A DNA stretch of 64,000 nucleotides from Helianthus annuus. Lineage: Eukaryota > Streptophyta > Magnoliopsida > Asterales > Asteraceae. Shown piece by piece: positions 44,849-56,772 of the stretch. A program made the position numbers and the translations under genes. The notes beneath the pieces were generated by a model that did not search any database, had not been told where the DNA came from, and worked only from the letters and a program-made list of their open reading frames with translations. The number at the start of each line of letters is the position of its first letter. The first letter of the stretch is position 1. The DNA lies in NCBI RefSeq assembly GCF_002127325.2, contig NC_035448.2, positions 61,925,751 to 61,989,750 of the forward strand, written 5' to 3'.

Positions 44849-46548
44849 TGATGCATGTGGGTGTGTATATGTTTTAGGTATATATTTTAAGCCCTTTTAC
44901 ACTTTTTAGCCAAGTTTTAAATTTATAAAACACGATATTTACTAACACCACACACACATATGGGCAAGTGCACCCATCGTGGACGTAGTATAGTGTTGGT
45001 AAGATACCGAGGTCATCCAAGGACACAAGAGCTTTTAGTACCGGTTTATCCTCAACGTCTAACCAAATCAAAATGTTAGAAAAGATTTTTAAAACTAAGA
45101 AAATAAAACTAACTAAATGCTGAAAAATAAAAATAAAAGTAAAACAGATAGACAAGATGAATCACTTGGATCCGACTCGTGTATAGTTTAACCTTTGATT
45201 ATTTTCGTACTTTTGCACTTGTTTAAGAGATTATCTTAGTTATTGTAGTAGGCCCCTCTTTTTTGAAGGTGACGTTACCCTCAACCCAGTAGTTTGAATC
45301 AGCAAGGATACAATCCTAAAGGGTCGGATTATTGAAAGATAATTAATTAAGTTATTAATGCAAATTATGGTAGGCCTCTCTTTTGAAGGTGACGTTACCC
45401 TCGACTAAGTAGTCTGAGTCAGCAGGGATACAGTCCTAAATAGCCGGGTTATAGTATTAATAGTAGTTTAACTTATGAGGGGGTCAAAGAGTTTGGATCC
45501 CCGCCATCCAATACCTTTGGGCATTGAAGGAGATCCTACTAAATTTGACCCAGGTCCCTTGCAGGACCTCTAAACGCTGAACAAGGGCAAGACTCTTACC
45601 AAACCGTTCCCTTAACCCCCGACCAGGTAGCCAACATACCTCCATATAGACCGTGGAGATATGAATGGTGAAAATCTTTTATTTTATATAGACAGTAAAA
45701 TAATGTCAAGACACCACGGACAAACGATAAGGAAGAATCACCTTCAACATAAGAAACTAGTTATTAAAGTCATTAATACAAAACCAAATAAAAAGTACAA
45801 AAGATTAATAATAAAAAGTATTACACTAGACACTTGTCTTCACCAAGTGATGTAAGAGACTTAGGCAAACATGGCCATTGATTGTCAAGAACTCTTACGA
45901 TCAATCTTGGATCCCGAGACGACTCACACACTCTATGATGGACAATGGATGATGGTGGTGGATGATGGTGTTATGGTGGTGGTGGGTGGTGGATGAAGTG
46001 TGAGAGAGGTGGTGTGCCAAGGGATGAGTTGCAATGGCTCCAAGCACTCCTATTTATAGGCTGAACAGAAGCCTGGGCACGGCCCCGTGTCCGCTGGGCA
46101 CGGCCCCGTGCCCGTCTGACACTCTCTCTCTCTTCATTAATTGTAATTCGCAATTACAATAAATGCGCCTGCAGTACTTTGGCCACGCCCCCGTGTTCAC
46201 TGGGCACGGCCCCGTGGTGGACAATAGAAGCTTCTACAGGTTTGTCTTTTCTGCTGCTTCTTGGGCACGGCCCCGTGCTCGCTGAGCACATGGCGTGTTC
46301 AGTCTTCTGCCTTCTCTGTTTTGCTTGGGAGGATGCTGTCGAGGGGTCGGGCAATCCACTTTTGTCCCTTTTCTTGTATTTATGTTAGATTTTGCTGCCT
46401 TTTTGCTTCTTTTGTCAATTTGAGCTCATCTAATCTTGAAAATACAAAATGAAGACAAAAACACACTTTTTTCCAACATTAGTACTAAAAAAGGGTTAGT
46501 TTTATGCCACAATTGATATAATTTATATGTTGCATTTTGCGCGTATCA
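44849..46548 (-). repeat. 5' LTR of the Athila-like element
   Basis: TGATGCATGTGGG to GCGCGTATCA, 1,700 bp, adjacent to the primer site on its left, with doublets at 46077-46290. A TATTTATAGG motif (46051-46060) next to the doublets is a candidate promoter TATA on the minus strand, by position only. Confidence 0.92.
46077..46290. repeat. CACGGCCCCGTG doublets, 5' LTR copy
   Basis: The LTR counterpart of 39957-40170, with the same three pairs; the last member is changed to GCACATGGCGTG. Confidence 0.88.
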
Positions 46549-46553
46549 CTTTG

Positions 46554-47048
46554 TGTATTTAAGGCGAAAATGACAACGTAATACTATAATTTGTTATTTA
46601 CAACATGAAATTTAGACAATAAATCTCCCGAGTTCAAACAATTGTTCAAATGTATACATAGAGGAATCCTTATACATATTTTTTTTATCATTGATGATGG
46701 TGATCCAAACATATCGAAGGTCTTTAGAATGACAAGATTAATTATTGTTTGTAGTTGGTTCAAAATTAGGGATGACATAAAAACTAGTACCTGGTGGGAA
46801 AACCCAAATCTGATATATTAGATGTTGTTATAACCAGCTTAAAAAAGTATGAACCTAGATAAGAAATACAGCATAACTAAGTTATTATATAAAGAAGACA
46901 TTTTGCAAAGCTCAATAGTTCTCATGTCTCATAGCAATATATTATATAAAGTGAACAAAAATCACCATTAATGCTACCTCCATGTAACTTAGTTGTTGTA
47001 ATCATTATATTAAATAAACTCATGACTATTTTATGTATACATCTATTA
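46554..47048. other. AT-rich spacer, nothing recognised
   Basis: No gene or terminus is seen between the Athila-like element and the 5' end of the next Helitron. Confidence 0.55.
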
Positions 47049-49199
47049 TCTATTATATATAATAAATGAAAGAATTTAGGCTGATGTGGCACACTATTAG
47101 CGCTTCTCAATTCTCATTTTGGCTCCAAAACTAGCAGGTTCGTTTTTTAGTGAAGCCCCATATTCATTATATCTGATCCAACCAATAATCCGGATCCATA
47201 CAAATACCTATCTCATTTAAATTTTCACTTATCTTCATATAATCAAACCCTGGCGGCAGATCTTCTCCTTCACGCCGCTTTGTTCTTCCTTCTACATGAA
47301 GCCTATGCAATCCAATCAATCAACAACAGGAAAGAAAATCTTCATTAATGCCACACTTCTTGATATCGCTTCTCGGCCTTCTTCTCCTATTCTACCATCT
47401 ACATTGACAAACGAATTTTGAATTAGGTATACTCCTTCTCTCCTCTCTATACCAGTGATGAAACAATGAGGATTTTTTATTACAGGTGAGATTTCTCATC
47501 GAACCCCTAGCCACCTTCAAGCATTGCATCCTTTATTCTCATCGGAACAAGACCTGCAATGTTATTTTAGTTGCAGGTATACTCCTTCTCTCCTCTTTGT
47601 TTTTTTTTTTAATTTAATGGGTAACTGTTGATATATTCTTTTAGATGGATTTGGTGGAACCGGTTTTGAGAAAATGAATTTTGATGGACATGGTTAATAT
47701 AAAAGACATGTTGATGGTGTCAATTTTAACATAAAACAATCTGAAGGTGGCAGTGTTGCCAAGCTTTTTGTTAGTTCTGTTCTCGAGAATACTTAAGTTT
47801 TGGGATGTTAAACTTTTACGATGATTTTTATTTATACATGGAGTTATAGTCCTTCCTTTATTCATGTTTTTAGGAAATAATCAAATTTGAGTTGCACATT
47901 ATGTGTCCAAAAATCGAGGTCATATAGTTTTTGCTATCTTGAAAGATTGGCTTGGTTTTGTATAGTATACCATGATTTTAAAATAAAATTGATATGTTTT
48001 TAGTTTTATATGTTTGGATTTTAAATATATGTGACGACGATAATTATAGATACCTTGTGGCTGTTGTTAGGTTGCAAAGTTTATGGAGCTTGTCATTAGC
48101 CATGATCGATGTATACGCACTTTGTGTAAAAAAAGCGTGAGGAATACTTCACTTTTTACCATGTACACCATTGGTTGCGGGGTAATACATCGTCCATTTT
48201 TTACCAAACAGCTATTCTTAACTACGATAAGAAATCTAATGGTTTTAATTATGTTTCAGAATCTGTTGTACATCACATCGACCATTGCTTTTGCAGCTGC
48301 ATGTGCATGTGTTGGGATTACAGTAGTTATAAGCAACGATCTCAATAGATGCGACATAAACCATTGCAAAAAGTTCATGTCCGCAACATCAATGGCTTTT
48401 ATATGTTGGTTTTCTATATCTCAATACCTTGCTAACAAATGGTTACTTATAAATGTGACAACCCGTATTTTCAAGGTTAAGACCATTCATTTTCTCGATT
48501 ACTTATTTACGTTCGTTTACGATTTGTTTATGTCCCCCGAACGCGATCCGCTATTCGGTTTTCTCCATATATGATTCGTTTTTTGCCCTCTTCAACTGTC
48601 TTCAACACTCGAGACCTGGAAAACACAAACTGATCAATAATATACACATTATACCTAAAAACGACGCAAATGAACTCGAAAATTGTACAAACTATACACG
48701 ATAAATGGATGTATTTTGCAATACATCAAATAATCACCAGGTTTAAGTCTCTCACCTGCTTTTGTCAAAATTACATATTGAAAATGGGCATGATGAATTG
48801 TTATGGGCACATGGTTGGATATATGGCAACAAATAGTGAGTATCATTTGTATTATCTTGGAAAAAGCTTTAACACCCTTGGTGGGACTGGGTGGGCTATG
48901 AAATTGTTTGGTTGGAACATGAAGTTTAGTGGGGTTGCAGTCTATATACCATCCTTTTAACACATTTGTATTACTTTTTTAATCTTTTATTAGGTTTCTA
49001 GATGCATTGACAAATTTGCTCAAAATTAATAAGGTAACATTTGGGTTCTCAAATGTGATAAAATGGAAAAAAGCAACTAATACATGGTAAGTTTTGTCTT
49101 TAATGTGGTGATAATGGATGCTTTGGATAAAGCAACATCAAAATCCAAAAAACTTTATAACCAATATCCCGTCGCAACGCATGGGATGACATCAACTCG
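47049..49199 (+). mobile_element. Helitron H2 carrying a CASP-like gene fragment
   Basis: The start TCTATTATATATAATAAATG follows an A. The 3' end has a hairpin CCCGTCGCAACGCATGGG followed by ATGACATCAACTCG and a host T, the plant Helitron layout with a slightly altered CTRR end (CTCG). The element is about 2.15 kb with no Rep/helicase. It contains an exon of a CASP-like membrane protein gene at 48260 onwards. The rest is AT-rich. Confidence 0.6.
48260..48450 (+). pseudogene. Captured exon of a CASP-like membrane protein gene (CASPL5-like)
   Basis: After a good splice acceptor (TTATGTTTCAG) the frame reads NLLYITSTIAFAAACACVGI, then TVVISNDLNRCDINHCKKF and SATSMAFICWFSI. The G-I-T-V-x-I-x-N-D-L, N-H-C and A-x-x-M-A-F-x-x-W-F pattern is that of CASP-like (DUF588) four-helix membrane proteins. 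Only the third and fourth helix part is present. The open frame extends both ways into unrelated sequence (48083-48574), so it is a fragment. Confidence 0.65.
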
Positions 49200-49857
49200 T
49201 AATATATATGAATCAACAAATATCTCAGCAAGCTTAGTATTGACACCAAAGTTTATATTGTATATTTAAACACTTATAATTTGGTTGGTTCTTTTTGTAG
49301 ACAGACTCGATTTACTAAGGGATAGAGATGGAAAATAATGGTCTAGCTGATTCAAGTATCACAATTGGGAGCCAAGATGGTATTCATGGTGGATTTCGAA
49401 GGCTGATTGTTGTTCGGACATTGGCTCAACATTAATCAAGCCCGGTCAAATCAGGTTGAGTGCTTGGTAACAACTCGAAGCCAATAACTTAAGTTAAATG
49501 TTTAGATATTTCACTATGTTATGATTTGTGTTTGGGTGACACCTGTGGGATTAAACGAGCATAAACTAGCTAGACAAATCAATCGACCTTATTTAGCTCG
49601 ATAACTCATACTCGCGCCCTTTAATGTCTGCTCTTATTAGAGTTTTTTCGAGTAAAAATGCAATCTTTCAATATTTTATATCAGTATGTATATATGTAAG
49701 AAGTTAACTTATGTTCAAGTGAACCAGTTAATAAGAAAACATGCAATGGATTTCGGGTTTTATTTGTTTAATTATATGTAACCCATGTAGCACACGGGTA
49801 CTTAAAACGTCAATAATTTTAATTTTCCAAAGATAACAACTCAATCAATAAAACAAT

Positions 49858-49898
<41 letters not shown>

Positions 49899-51108
49899 AC
49901 GAAGGTCGATGAATAGTAACTTTATTTTTAAAATAATATATAGCTTTTTATTTTTATTATTTTTATTTAATATATTATAATAGTTTATTATTATATTTAT
50001 TTTTATTAACATATTTTTTATTTTTTCTTTTTCTAAAACCATATATTTCCTTTACCGTCTTTTTCATAATTTTTTTTCTTTTTTTGAACATATATTAATT
50101 CATCAAACAATTTGATACTTCTTTAATAATTTATGTTTATAATATTTTTTCTAAAAACTGAAGTACGTAGTTGTTCTTGATTTTTCCCTTGACATTCTGT
50201 TTTAAGTTTTGTTAAAAATGAAGTTGTATTCAAAATAAAGTATTTATTTGGTATCATAAAACGGTAAAATGATAAACTCACTGTTCTAATGGTTTGACTT
50301 TCAATAACATTCTTTATTTTCAAATCACGTTTGTTTTACATCATCATTTGCTCGGTTTCGCCGCAATGCACGACGTAAAAAAAACTAGTTACCATAGATA
50401 ATCATGTGCACTATTTTAAATAAATATGACTATTATACTATATACCTATCCCAAACATCAAACCGAGAGAAGCATTAGAGCATTCACGTTCTATTCATCA
50501 GAATATGTGAGGGAGGGTTTTTATATTATAAAGGGTATAAAAAGTGGTTGTGAGTGGAGGAGAGAGAAAATGTTACTGTTCATCTGTATATTTGAGGGGA
50601 CACTGTTCACCCACTATAATTTTTTTAATATATATTGAAAGTGGTTGTGAGTGAAGGAGAGAGAAAAATGTAATGATAATATTATTTAATTGAAAAGGAG
50701 AGAGAAAAAGTATTTGTTTTTAGTGAAAATATATTGATAGAGGAGTTGTTTTTTAGTGGAATGTATGTATAATTTGATGGATTGGATGTGAATGCTCTTA
50801 GTGAAATGCAACATTTCTTTCATTTTGAAATAAAATTTACAACTTATCATTTATACTTGTATTTTTGGAATTTGGATATGTTTTGACAATGGCTACTGTT
50901 TTAGTGACAATCCCGCATGTTGAATTCTTTTTGTCTGATTAACATACTTTTGAAGTCATTGTGTCACTTTATTTTGAATTTATTTTATTTATACACGTAT
51001 GATCAATTTGTTTGTGTTATATAATTATATACATATGTTAATAATTAATTTGAATAACTTTTTCGAGTCCGGAAAGCAATTTCGGGTGATAACCTAGTTA
51101 TTTATATG
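49200..51108. other. AT-rich spacer with a TA microsatellite and a further Helitron-like 3' end
   Basis: A (TA)n tract lies at about 49858-49893. At 50350-50388 GCCGCAATGCACGACG and an A run are followed by CTAG and T, resembling a decayed Helitron 3' end; its 5' end was not found. No gene is recognised. Confidence 0.5.
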
Positions 51109-51205
51109 TTAAGTATCAGCGTTGAACTTTGGCCTAGTAGTAGAGGGAAAGCCCTTTAGGTGTTTAAATAGAAGGCCATAGATTAATACTTGGACAGTGT
51201 AACAT
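51109..51205 (+). mobile_element. Degenerate tRNA-derived SINE head
   Basis: TTGGCCTAGTAGTAGAGGGA is box-A-like. A decayed box B (AGGCCATAGATTAATACTTGG) follows about 40 bases later. Confidence 0.4.
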
Positions 51206-52456
51206 TTAGCCATTTAAAAAGAATGAAGTAACAAAATTCAAACATACAATGTTTCATACATGAAAATCAGCTACATTAAATCCATGCATATTAAATAACA
51301 TTTATTACATTGTCTTAGGTTATGGAATTTTGACATTGTCTTAGTTAGCATACAAAAAGTAAAGGAATTTTGACAAACATTTAGAACAAAAAGTGCATCA
51401 AAGCTTAAGACTTTGGGGTATGATTTTGGGGATATCAACGGGGAGCTGATGTGGATGGCTTCCCCGTCCTGAAACCCCCCCCCCCCCCCCGAAGTCGAGT
51501 ATTCGGTGAGCTCGGAGACTCACCCTCGTCTGCCTCAATCAACCCCTCTCTCTCTCTTAATATTACTGAAAGTAGTGCGGATCCAGAAATTTTTTCTGGT
51601 GGTTTCACTATCTTTAGATGCTTCAATTTCATAGACCGGACATAAAAAATTTCGGGTCGGTTCAACGATTCAGATCGAGTATGGTTCAAAACATAATAAG
51701 CAAATCCGTATGATTGTTATGTTTTGTTTTGTTTTTACTCGCTTCTTTAAGTTTGTATCTTTGTTTTACTAAAACAAATTTGGATAGTTGTATTTATTCA
51801 ACTTAGCACACACATTAAATTAACCAAAAACACTAACAAAACCTATATCATTCGTAGGCACCTTTTCCCTTTATGATAATGGATTCCCCTAAATAGCCAC
51901 CGGCCCACCATTTAGCAGTCCTACTTATTTACTACTTATTTAGCAGTCCTACTTATCCCCATACCTATAATTTAACTAAAATTACAATAGAACGAAAAGA
52001 AGCAAGTATCTTCTAGATTTGCTTAGCGAGTAGGTACTCAACAAGCATATGAGATTCACAATAATACAAACATGTTCTACAGGATCTAACAACCTGAATC
52101 AATATTTGTTAACAAGGATTTATATATTTAAGCTCAAAGCATTATCATCTCCTCTATATATTTCAAGTATGATGTACAGCATTATTAATTTCAATTTTCA
52201 CAGTAGACCATTAATCTATGTGTATAGCATAATTAAAGTGAGTAATGCAAGCATTTTGTGTGGAACCCGAAATTTCCTTAACTATATGTTTAACTCAAAA
52301 ATGACATAAGCAAATAATTAATGCCAAAATAAAAGACATTATATAACCATTTGTTCAACTAAAAAAAAAAATTAATGCCCAAATGGTTTTGAAAGACACA
52401 AAATACATAACTTAATTACACAAGTAACAAGGAAATAAAATAAAAATTTCACAAAG
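51206..52456. other. Spacer with fragments of DNA-transposon-like repeat
   Basis: A C run lies at 51474-51490. GCGGATCCAGAAATTTTTTC at about 51577 resembles repeat ends seen again near 53050 and 53320 (GATCCGACAC, TAGATCCGCCCC). No gene is seen. Confidence 0.4.
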
Positions 52457-52536
52457 ACTAGAACTTATTGTAGCTTTATTTACTACTGGTATGGCAACTA
52501 GAACTTATTGTAGCTTTATTTACTACTGGTATGGCT
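52457..52536 (+). repeat. Tandem duplication, unit 40 bp
   Basis: ACTAGAACTTATTGTAGC and the rest of the unit to TACTGGTATGGC occur at 52457 and again at 52497, essentially identical. Confidence 0.9.
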
Positions 52537-52562
52537 AAGTAAGTTTGTACTTGGATTACCCT

Positions 52563-52920
52563 AAGGTCATTCGTAGTCATAACGCCTCTTTGTGGGCGTT
52601 ATGCGACACGTGGCGCGCCACGTCAGCGTGTGGGTGTTATGGGACCTTATGCATTTAAGCCCGTAGTCATAAAGCCCCCGCCTAATCATTACCCAATTAA
52701 TTAATAAACCCTTAAACTATACATATATATGTATATATATATGTCTGTGTGAGTGGAGAGAAAAGAAACAACAAGCATGGCGCCGCGAAATATATAACAG
52801 GAGGAGAAAATTTTTACCCCATAACGCCCCCCGTAGTGGTGTTCGGGGCGCTATGGGGGCGTTATGAAGGAAAAGGGCGCCATATACAGCCCCATTACAC
52901 ATGCTCTAAGGGGTGGACCT
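52563..52920. mobile_element. MITE-like element with GGGCGTTATG inverted motifs
   Basis: Words ATAACGCC, GGGCGTTATG, CATAACGCCCCC and GGGGCGTTATGAAGG appear in both orientations toward the two ends. A perfect 16-bp palindrome ACGTGGCGCGCCACGT lies at 52608-52623. CTAAGG occurs near both ends and could be a duplication, but the terminal inverted repeats are weak. Confidence 0.5.
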
Positions 52921-53139
52921 ACCTTAGGGGAAGGGTAGCCTCCGCTACCTCTTGGCGCTTCGGTGGTAGTGTAAATTTTGAAAAAATTTGACGTTTTTTT
53001 CGATATTGTTATCACTTTTTTATAAAACGTTACCGCTACGAAGATTTTCTAGATCCGACACTGATTACCCTAAATGTTTGTTTTAAGTTTAAAGGGATTT
53101 GAAATAAAAAAGAAACAAATAAAAATTACAAAAAGAGAA

Positions 53140-53215
53140 AAACAGGACTTGAACCCAAGATTCTTTGGGCGAAACATGAGATTTATTCCACTAAACCAAG
53201 TTTGTTATTTGAGTA
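53140..53215 (-). mobile_element. tRNA-derived SINE head, minus strand
   Basis: On the minus strand a box-A-like ACTTGGTTTAGTGGAAT is followed about 30 bases later by a good box-B-like TGGGTTCAAGTCCTG. The body ends are not defined. Confidence 0.5.
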
Positions 53216-53755
53216 TGGGTTCATCTTTAATAATACTTATGGGTTCACTCCAGTTTACTATATATAATATCTATTTAAATTTCGAAATGCAGTGGGTTCG
53301 CATGAACCCGTTTCAACCAATGTAGATCCGCCCCTTATTGGAAGGGATGGATGAGAATGGATGGAAAGACCATTTCTTCTCGATGGGAGAAGAGGAAAAG
53401 AAAGAATAAGATGGTGAGATGAAGGTGGGGAAACGGAACCATACCCCTCAGCCTAACAAATACGAACATTGAAGAAGAGATGCTTTTTAGTATAAAAAGA
53501 TATAATACACGAGTGATGGTGATAAGCGACAATAGATTTATGTATTAACACCCACAGTATATAATAATAAATGAATTAAATATAACAACAAAATATTGAT
53601 TATATTAGTGACCATAGTTTTATTTAATCAGAAATTGACCCCTACCCAAGTCGTATAACACAGCCAAGACTCCTTTTCTGGATTGTCTATTTGTACAATA
53701 TGTAGGGTCTTGTACTCTTGTTTAAGACCGCAATATAACACTCACAAAAGTCAAT

Positions 53756-54000
53756 GAGACACTGGTGGAATGGTTGGAGAAATAATTGGTGTTCTTGTGA
53801 CTCAGGTTCGATTTCTATTCTTCCCATTATTTTTTCCGGCATCCAGCTGAAGAACGAATACGGGTGACGCTGGTTTGACTTGGATGAGAAGCGAGGTTAT
53901 ACCGATTATTCCACTATCGTGCCTTTGGACAGGTGGAGGCCGAGTTTCCGCACATCTAAAAAGAGCCAAAGGGCTGACCAGTGGCGAACCTAGAAATTAT
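53756..54000 (+). mobile_element. tRNA-derived SINE candidate
   Basis: Box-A-like CTGGTGGAATGGTTGGAG and box-B-like CAGGTTCGATTTCTA are about 35 bases apart, in polymerase III order. A body of about 170 bp follows (including GAGGCCGAGTTTCCGC) before CCAGTGGCGAACC, which looks like the start of another repeat. Confidence 0.5.
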
Positions 54001-54359
54001 TTTCTGAGGGTGTGAATGAAGGGTTCAACCAAACTTTCAAGAAGTGCGGTCGGGATTTTTGCTAATAAAATACACAAGAAAACAAATTTTAAGGGGGGCG
54101 CCCACCTACCCAAAAAATATCTTTGGTTCACCCTTGGGGCTGACGGCAGTCGAATAGTCGACTTTAATCACAAGACACGGTATCACCGTGCCTTAATTGC
54201 TGTTAATAAAAAAACACTCGCAAGAAAACGAGTATACTCGCTGACAACGGTAATAATGAAAAATAACTCTTTTTAACATGCTCTCCTCATGTGCCAATTA
54301 ATTATTTACATAAATGCCCCGCCCTAAAAAGAATTATCATAAATTCATAATTCATTTTC
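54001..54359. other. Spacer upstream of the kinase gene
   Basis: The open frame at 54016-54276 (86 codons) has no recognisable features. The stretch contains fragments of repeat such as GGCGAACCTAGAAATTATTT. Promoter elements of the kinase gene may lie at its right end. Confidence 0.35.
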
Positions 54360-54720
54360 TCTGTGTTCTCAACTACATTCTCTTTCTCTCTCACACACCA
54401 ACTGTGTGTGTTCTTCAACTGCATTTTCACTATTAAATTTGCAATCCAGCTCAACTGTGTGGAGTATTTGATGTTCGTGTGTGCATAATTTAATGCTACT
54501 GCATTTCCATTTCACACTTTTTCGCTTTAAATGCTCTTGTTCAGCTCAATTTCAATTCTCAATTTGAGATCTGTTGCTGTTTGCGGTTTTGAAGAAGTTT
54601 CGAGAAGAAAATGCCGGTGAATATTCGCCGGATATGTTTATCGACGTTTTTTCCGGTGAATTTCGGTTGTTTTAGGTAGTTTGAAGCTTTAATGGCGACG
54701 ACGGAGCTCAGTTTTTTTAT
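54360..54720 (+). promoter_or_regulatory. Probable 5' untranslated exon region of the receptor-like kinase gene
   Basis: A CT-rich leader (CATTCTCTTTCTCTCTCACAC at its core) and a drop in repeat content mark a likely transcript start. Introns in the 5' leader are common in this gene family, and a splice acceptor (CTCCCAACCAG) lies about 40 bases before the coding start at 56773. The first exon and its donor are therefore inferred, not fixed. Confidence 0.35.
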
Positions 54721-55466
54721 GCTAACTGCTTAAGAAGTGAAGTTTCTCGTGATTTTGAGGTGCATTGTGGTTATTGTTTGCGTATTTTGTGAAATTTACT
54801 TGTAATTTACGTATCTGAGGTTATTATCTGTGAGTTAGAGTCTGTTCGGAAGAAATTTTGTGAATATGCTATTTTCGGTTAAATGCGTGTGTGTGTGTGT
54901 GTAGAATTCAATTTGTATAGATGTTCATGCATGTGTTTGCGGTTTGTATATTAGTTAAATTAGGTTAAAATCTTTTTGTGCATTTTGGAATATACATATT
55001 CTAGGTTAAAATTGCTCGAAGTGATTTTACATTTTGAATGTTTGAGGATAAAATTGTGGTTGTGATTGTGATTATGGTTGCCTGTTTGATTTTGAGTAAA
55101 TTGAGATGAAATTTGGTAGGTGAAACTTTGGATGTTTTATGCTTTGATTTTAGAAGATTAAGTAGGATGAGAGTAGTGTTAGTTGCAGCTGGTATGCTCA
55201 GTTGAAATGTTATTGAAAGTTTCTTGTAATTTATTAGGTGAATTGTTGTTGTAGTGAAATTGAGTAAATTGTTACAGGGCAACCGTCGAAGCTTAATTGA
55301 TATGGAGATAATTTTGGTGAATTACCAGATTCAGTTAAAAGTTAAACCGAATTTATATAAGCTTACAAAATAAGTCGGATATGATATATTCCTTTTCACC
55401 CGGAGCATGACAGACATAGAAACTCTTAAGGCGAGTTGTTCAGTCTAATTCTAATGTATGCAAATG

Positions 55467-56080
55467 CTATGTAGTTAATGCGGTGAAATATCGGATATCG
55501 GTCAAGGACCGATATTTGAAATATAGGTTATCTCGGTGAGATATCGGTAATTTTAATGCAATGCAGAATTTATATATATAGCAATTTAACAACAACAATT
55601 CAGTGATATATCAGTGATATATCGGTTAGATCGGTCAAATATCGGTGATATATCAGTTATATCTGTCAAATGTTGGTCAATATTGGCTGGCCGGCCCTGG
55701 GGGTGGGCGGGGAGGACCACCGGCCAGGGCCCGGTATTTCGAGGGGCACGTTTTTTATGAAAAAAACCCAATATGTATATGTAATTTTTTTTTAATCGGG
55801 TACATCCATAGAAACACCAACATAGGCCCCCTTACAAAACTATTCTTATGTTTTAGATTAGTTATTAACCCCTTTGGCTTTAGGTTTAGACCTTCAGTGA
55901 GCCAAATACCCAATTCCGTTAAGGCCTAAGGGCACATTTTTTCGAGTTCGAACAGGATACACGAATTCTTAGGGCCGGGCATATCGCCGATAATATCGTT
56001 ACCGATATTTGACACCGATATTTTACTAAGGGACCGATATGACCGATATAAACAATATATCACCGATATTAACTGCATAG
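55467..56080. mobile_element. Foldback element with 8-bp duplication TGCAAATG (hAT-like)
   Basis: The eight bases TGCAAATG lie at 55459-55466 and 56081-56088. The ends CTATGTAGTTAAT and ATTAACTGCATAG are inverted repeats. Both arms are filled with ATATCGGT/ACCGATAT words, including a dyad ATATCGGTCAAGGACCGATAT at its left. The middle (about 55688-55975) is a second repeat with ends GCCGGCCCTG and TAGGGCCGGGC and includes a T run. Eight bases is the hAT duplication length, but the CTATG termini are not the usual hAT ends. Confidence 0.7.
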
Positions 56081-56088
56081 TGCAAATG

Positions 56089-56772
56089 GAATTACAGCTT
56101 TTTTTTTTTTTTTGCCAGGTGATATGTTTTTTACACAATTAGAGCTGTAGCAACCCAAGATGTTCGGTGGTGTGTCTCAGTTTGCAGATTTCTTGGCTTA
56201 ACTTCTTGATTATATCATTTTACCAGTGTTCTGAAATAATGTTATCTGGTTAACATCATTGAATCCTGAACCCACTTCTTTTAAACATGTCTGCCTTTTT
56301 TTACAAAAGAATTTTCTAGAAAAGTGTATGAATTGTGAAGTGTTATGCAACTCCTTTTATCTTTCTAGTTTCCCCTTTATACCTTTTATGCTTCTTGCTT
56401 TCTAATTTCTATGCTGGCCACTTTTTCCCAACTTTAATTCTTTATTGAGCAATAGGTGCTTTGGGAAGTCAACTGCAATAAGATAATAATTTCATTTTCT
56501 TGTATTTGTCAACTGTCTACCAGTTTATCCTTATTTTTATGAGTTCTTTATTTGTAACACCACAATTTCTGGCACTGTTGTGTATACTGTGTGAAACCAG
56601 GGACATAACATGCAAATATGCCCATAGTCACCATATATTGATTAAATTGCTTCATAATGTCATTTTATTGTGCATGGTCTTTTGTATACTTATATGCTCT
56701 GTTTCTAACGTTTTTGTTCATAATCTCCCAACCAGGAAAACTAAATCAAGTTTGACATGTGAGCTTTTTGTC
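56089..56772 (+). other. Likely 5'-leader intron end upstream of the kinase coding start
   Basis: An open frame runs from 56500 into the coding region, but its residues resemble no kinase N terminus. CTCCCAACCAG at about 56727-56737 is a good acceptor. I take 56773 as the start because it gives a clean signal peptide. Confidence 0.45.

Larger units (their letters stand above)
38730..46548 (-). mobile_element. Athila-like Gypsy element, 7.8 kb, gag and protease only
   Basis: It is complete, with CTTTG on both sides (38725-38729 and 46549-46553), LTRs of about 1.7 kb at each end, an Asp-tRNA primer site (44825-44842) and a purine tract (40427-40440). On the minus strand gag (44448 to 43066) is followed by a protease frame (43069 to 42212), then 1.8 kb of non-coding DNA. 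Reverse transcriptase, RNase H and integrase are absent, so it is non-autonomous. Palindrome doublets lie in both LTRs, in the leader (44519-44720) and in the 3' non-coding part (41811-42003). Lineage is inferred from the primer site and the DLGASINLMP protease. Confidence 0.9.

Noticed and set aside
39957..46290. CRISPR-like array from repeated palindromes
   Set aside because: Repeats are short, spacers are not uniform, and the context is a plant retrotransposon.
50350..50388. A third complete Helitron ending at 50388
   Set aside because: Only a decayed 3' end is visible; no 5' TC end with the expected sequence could be paired with it.
53756..53830. Functional tRNA gene
   Set aside because: Box-A and box-B-like motifs exist, but no cloverleaf with a paired acceptor stem can be drawn; a SINE head fits better.
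54016..54276. 86-codon plus-strand frame as a small gene
   Set aside because: It overlaps repeat-like sequence, has no recognisable features and no supporting context.
56500..56772. Kinase coding start at the beginning of the open frame (56500)
   Set aside because: The extra 91 residues match no receptor kinase N terminus and an intron acceptor lies before 56773, whose ATG gives a proper signal peptide.
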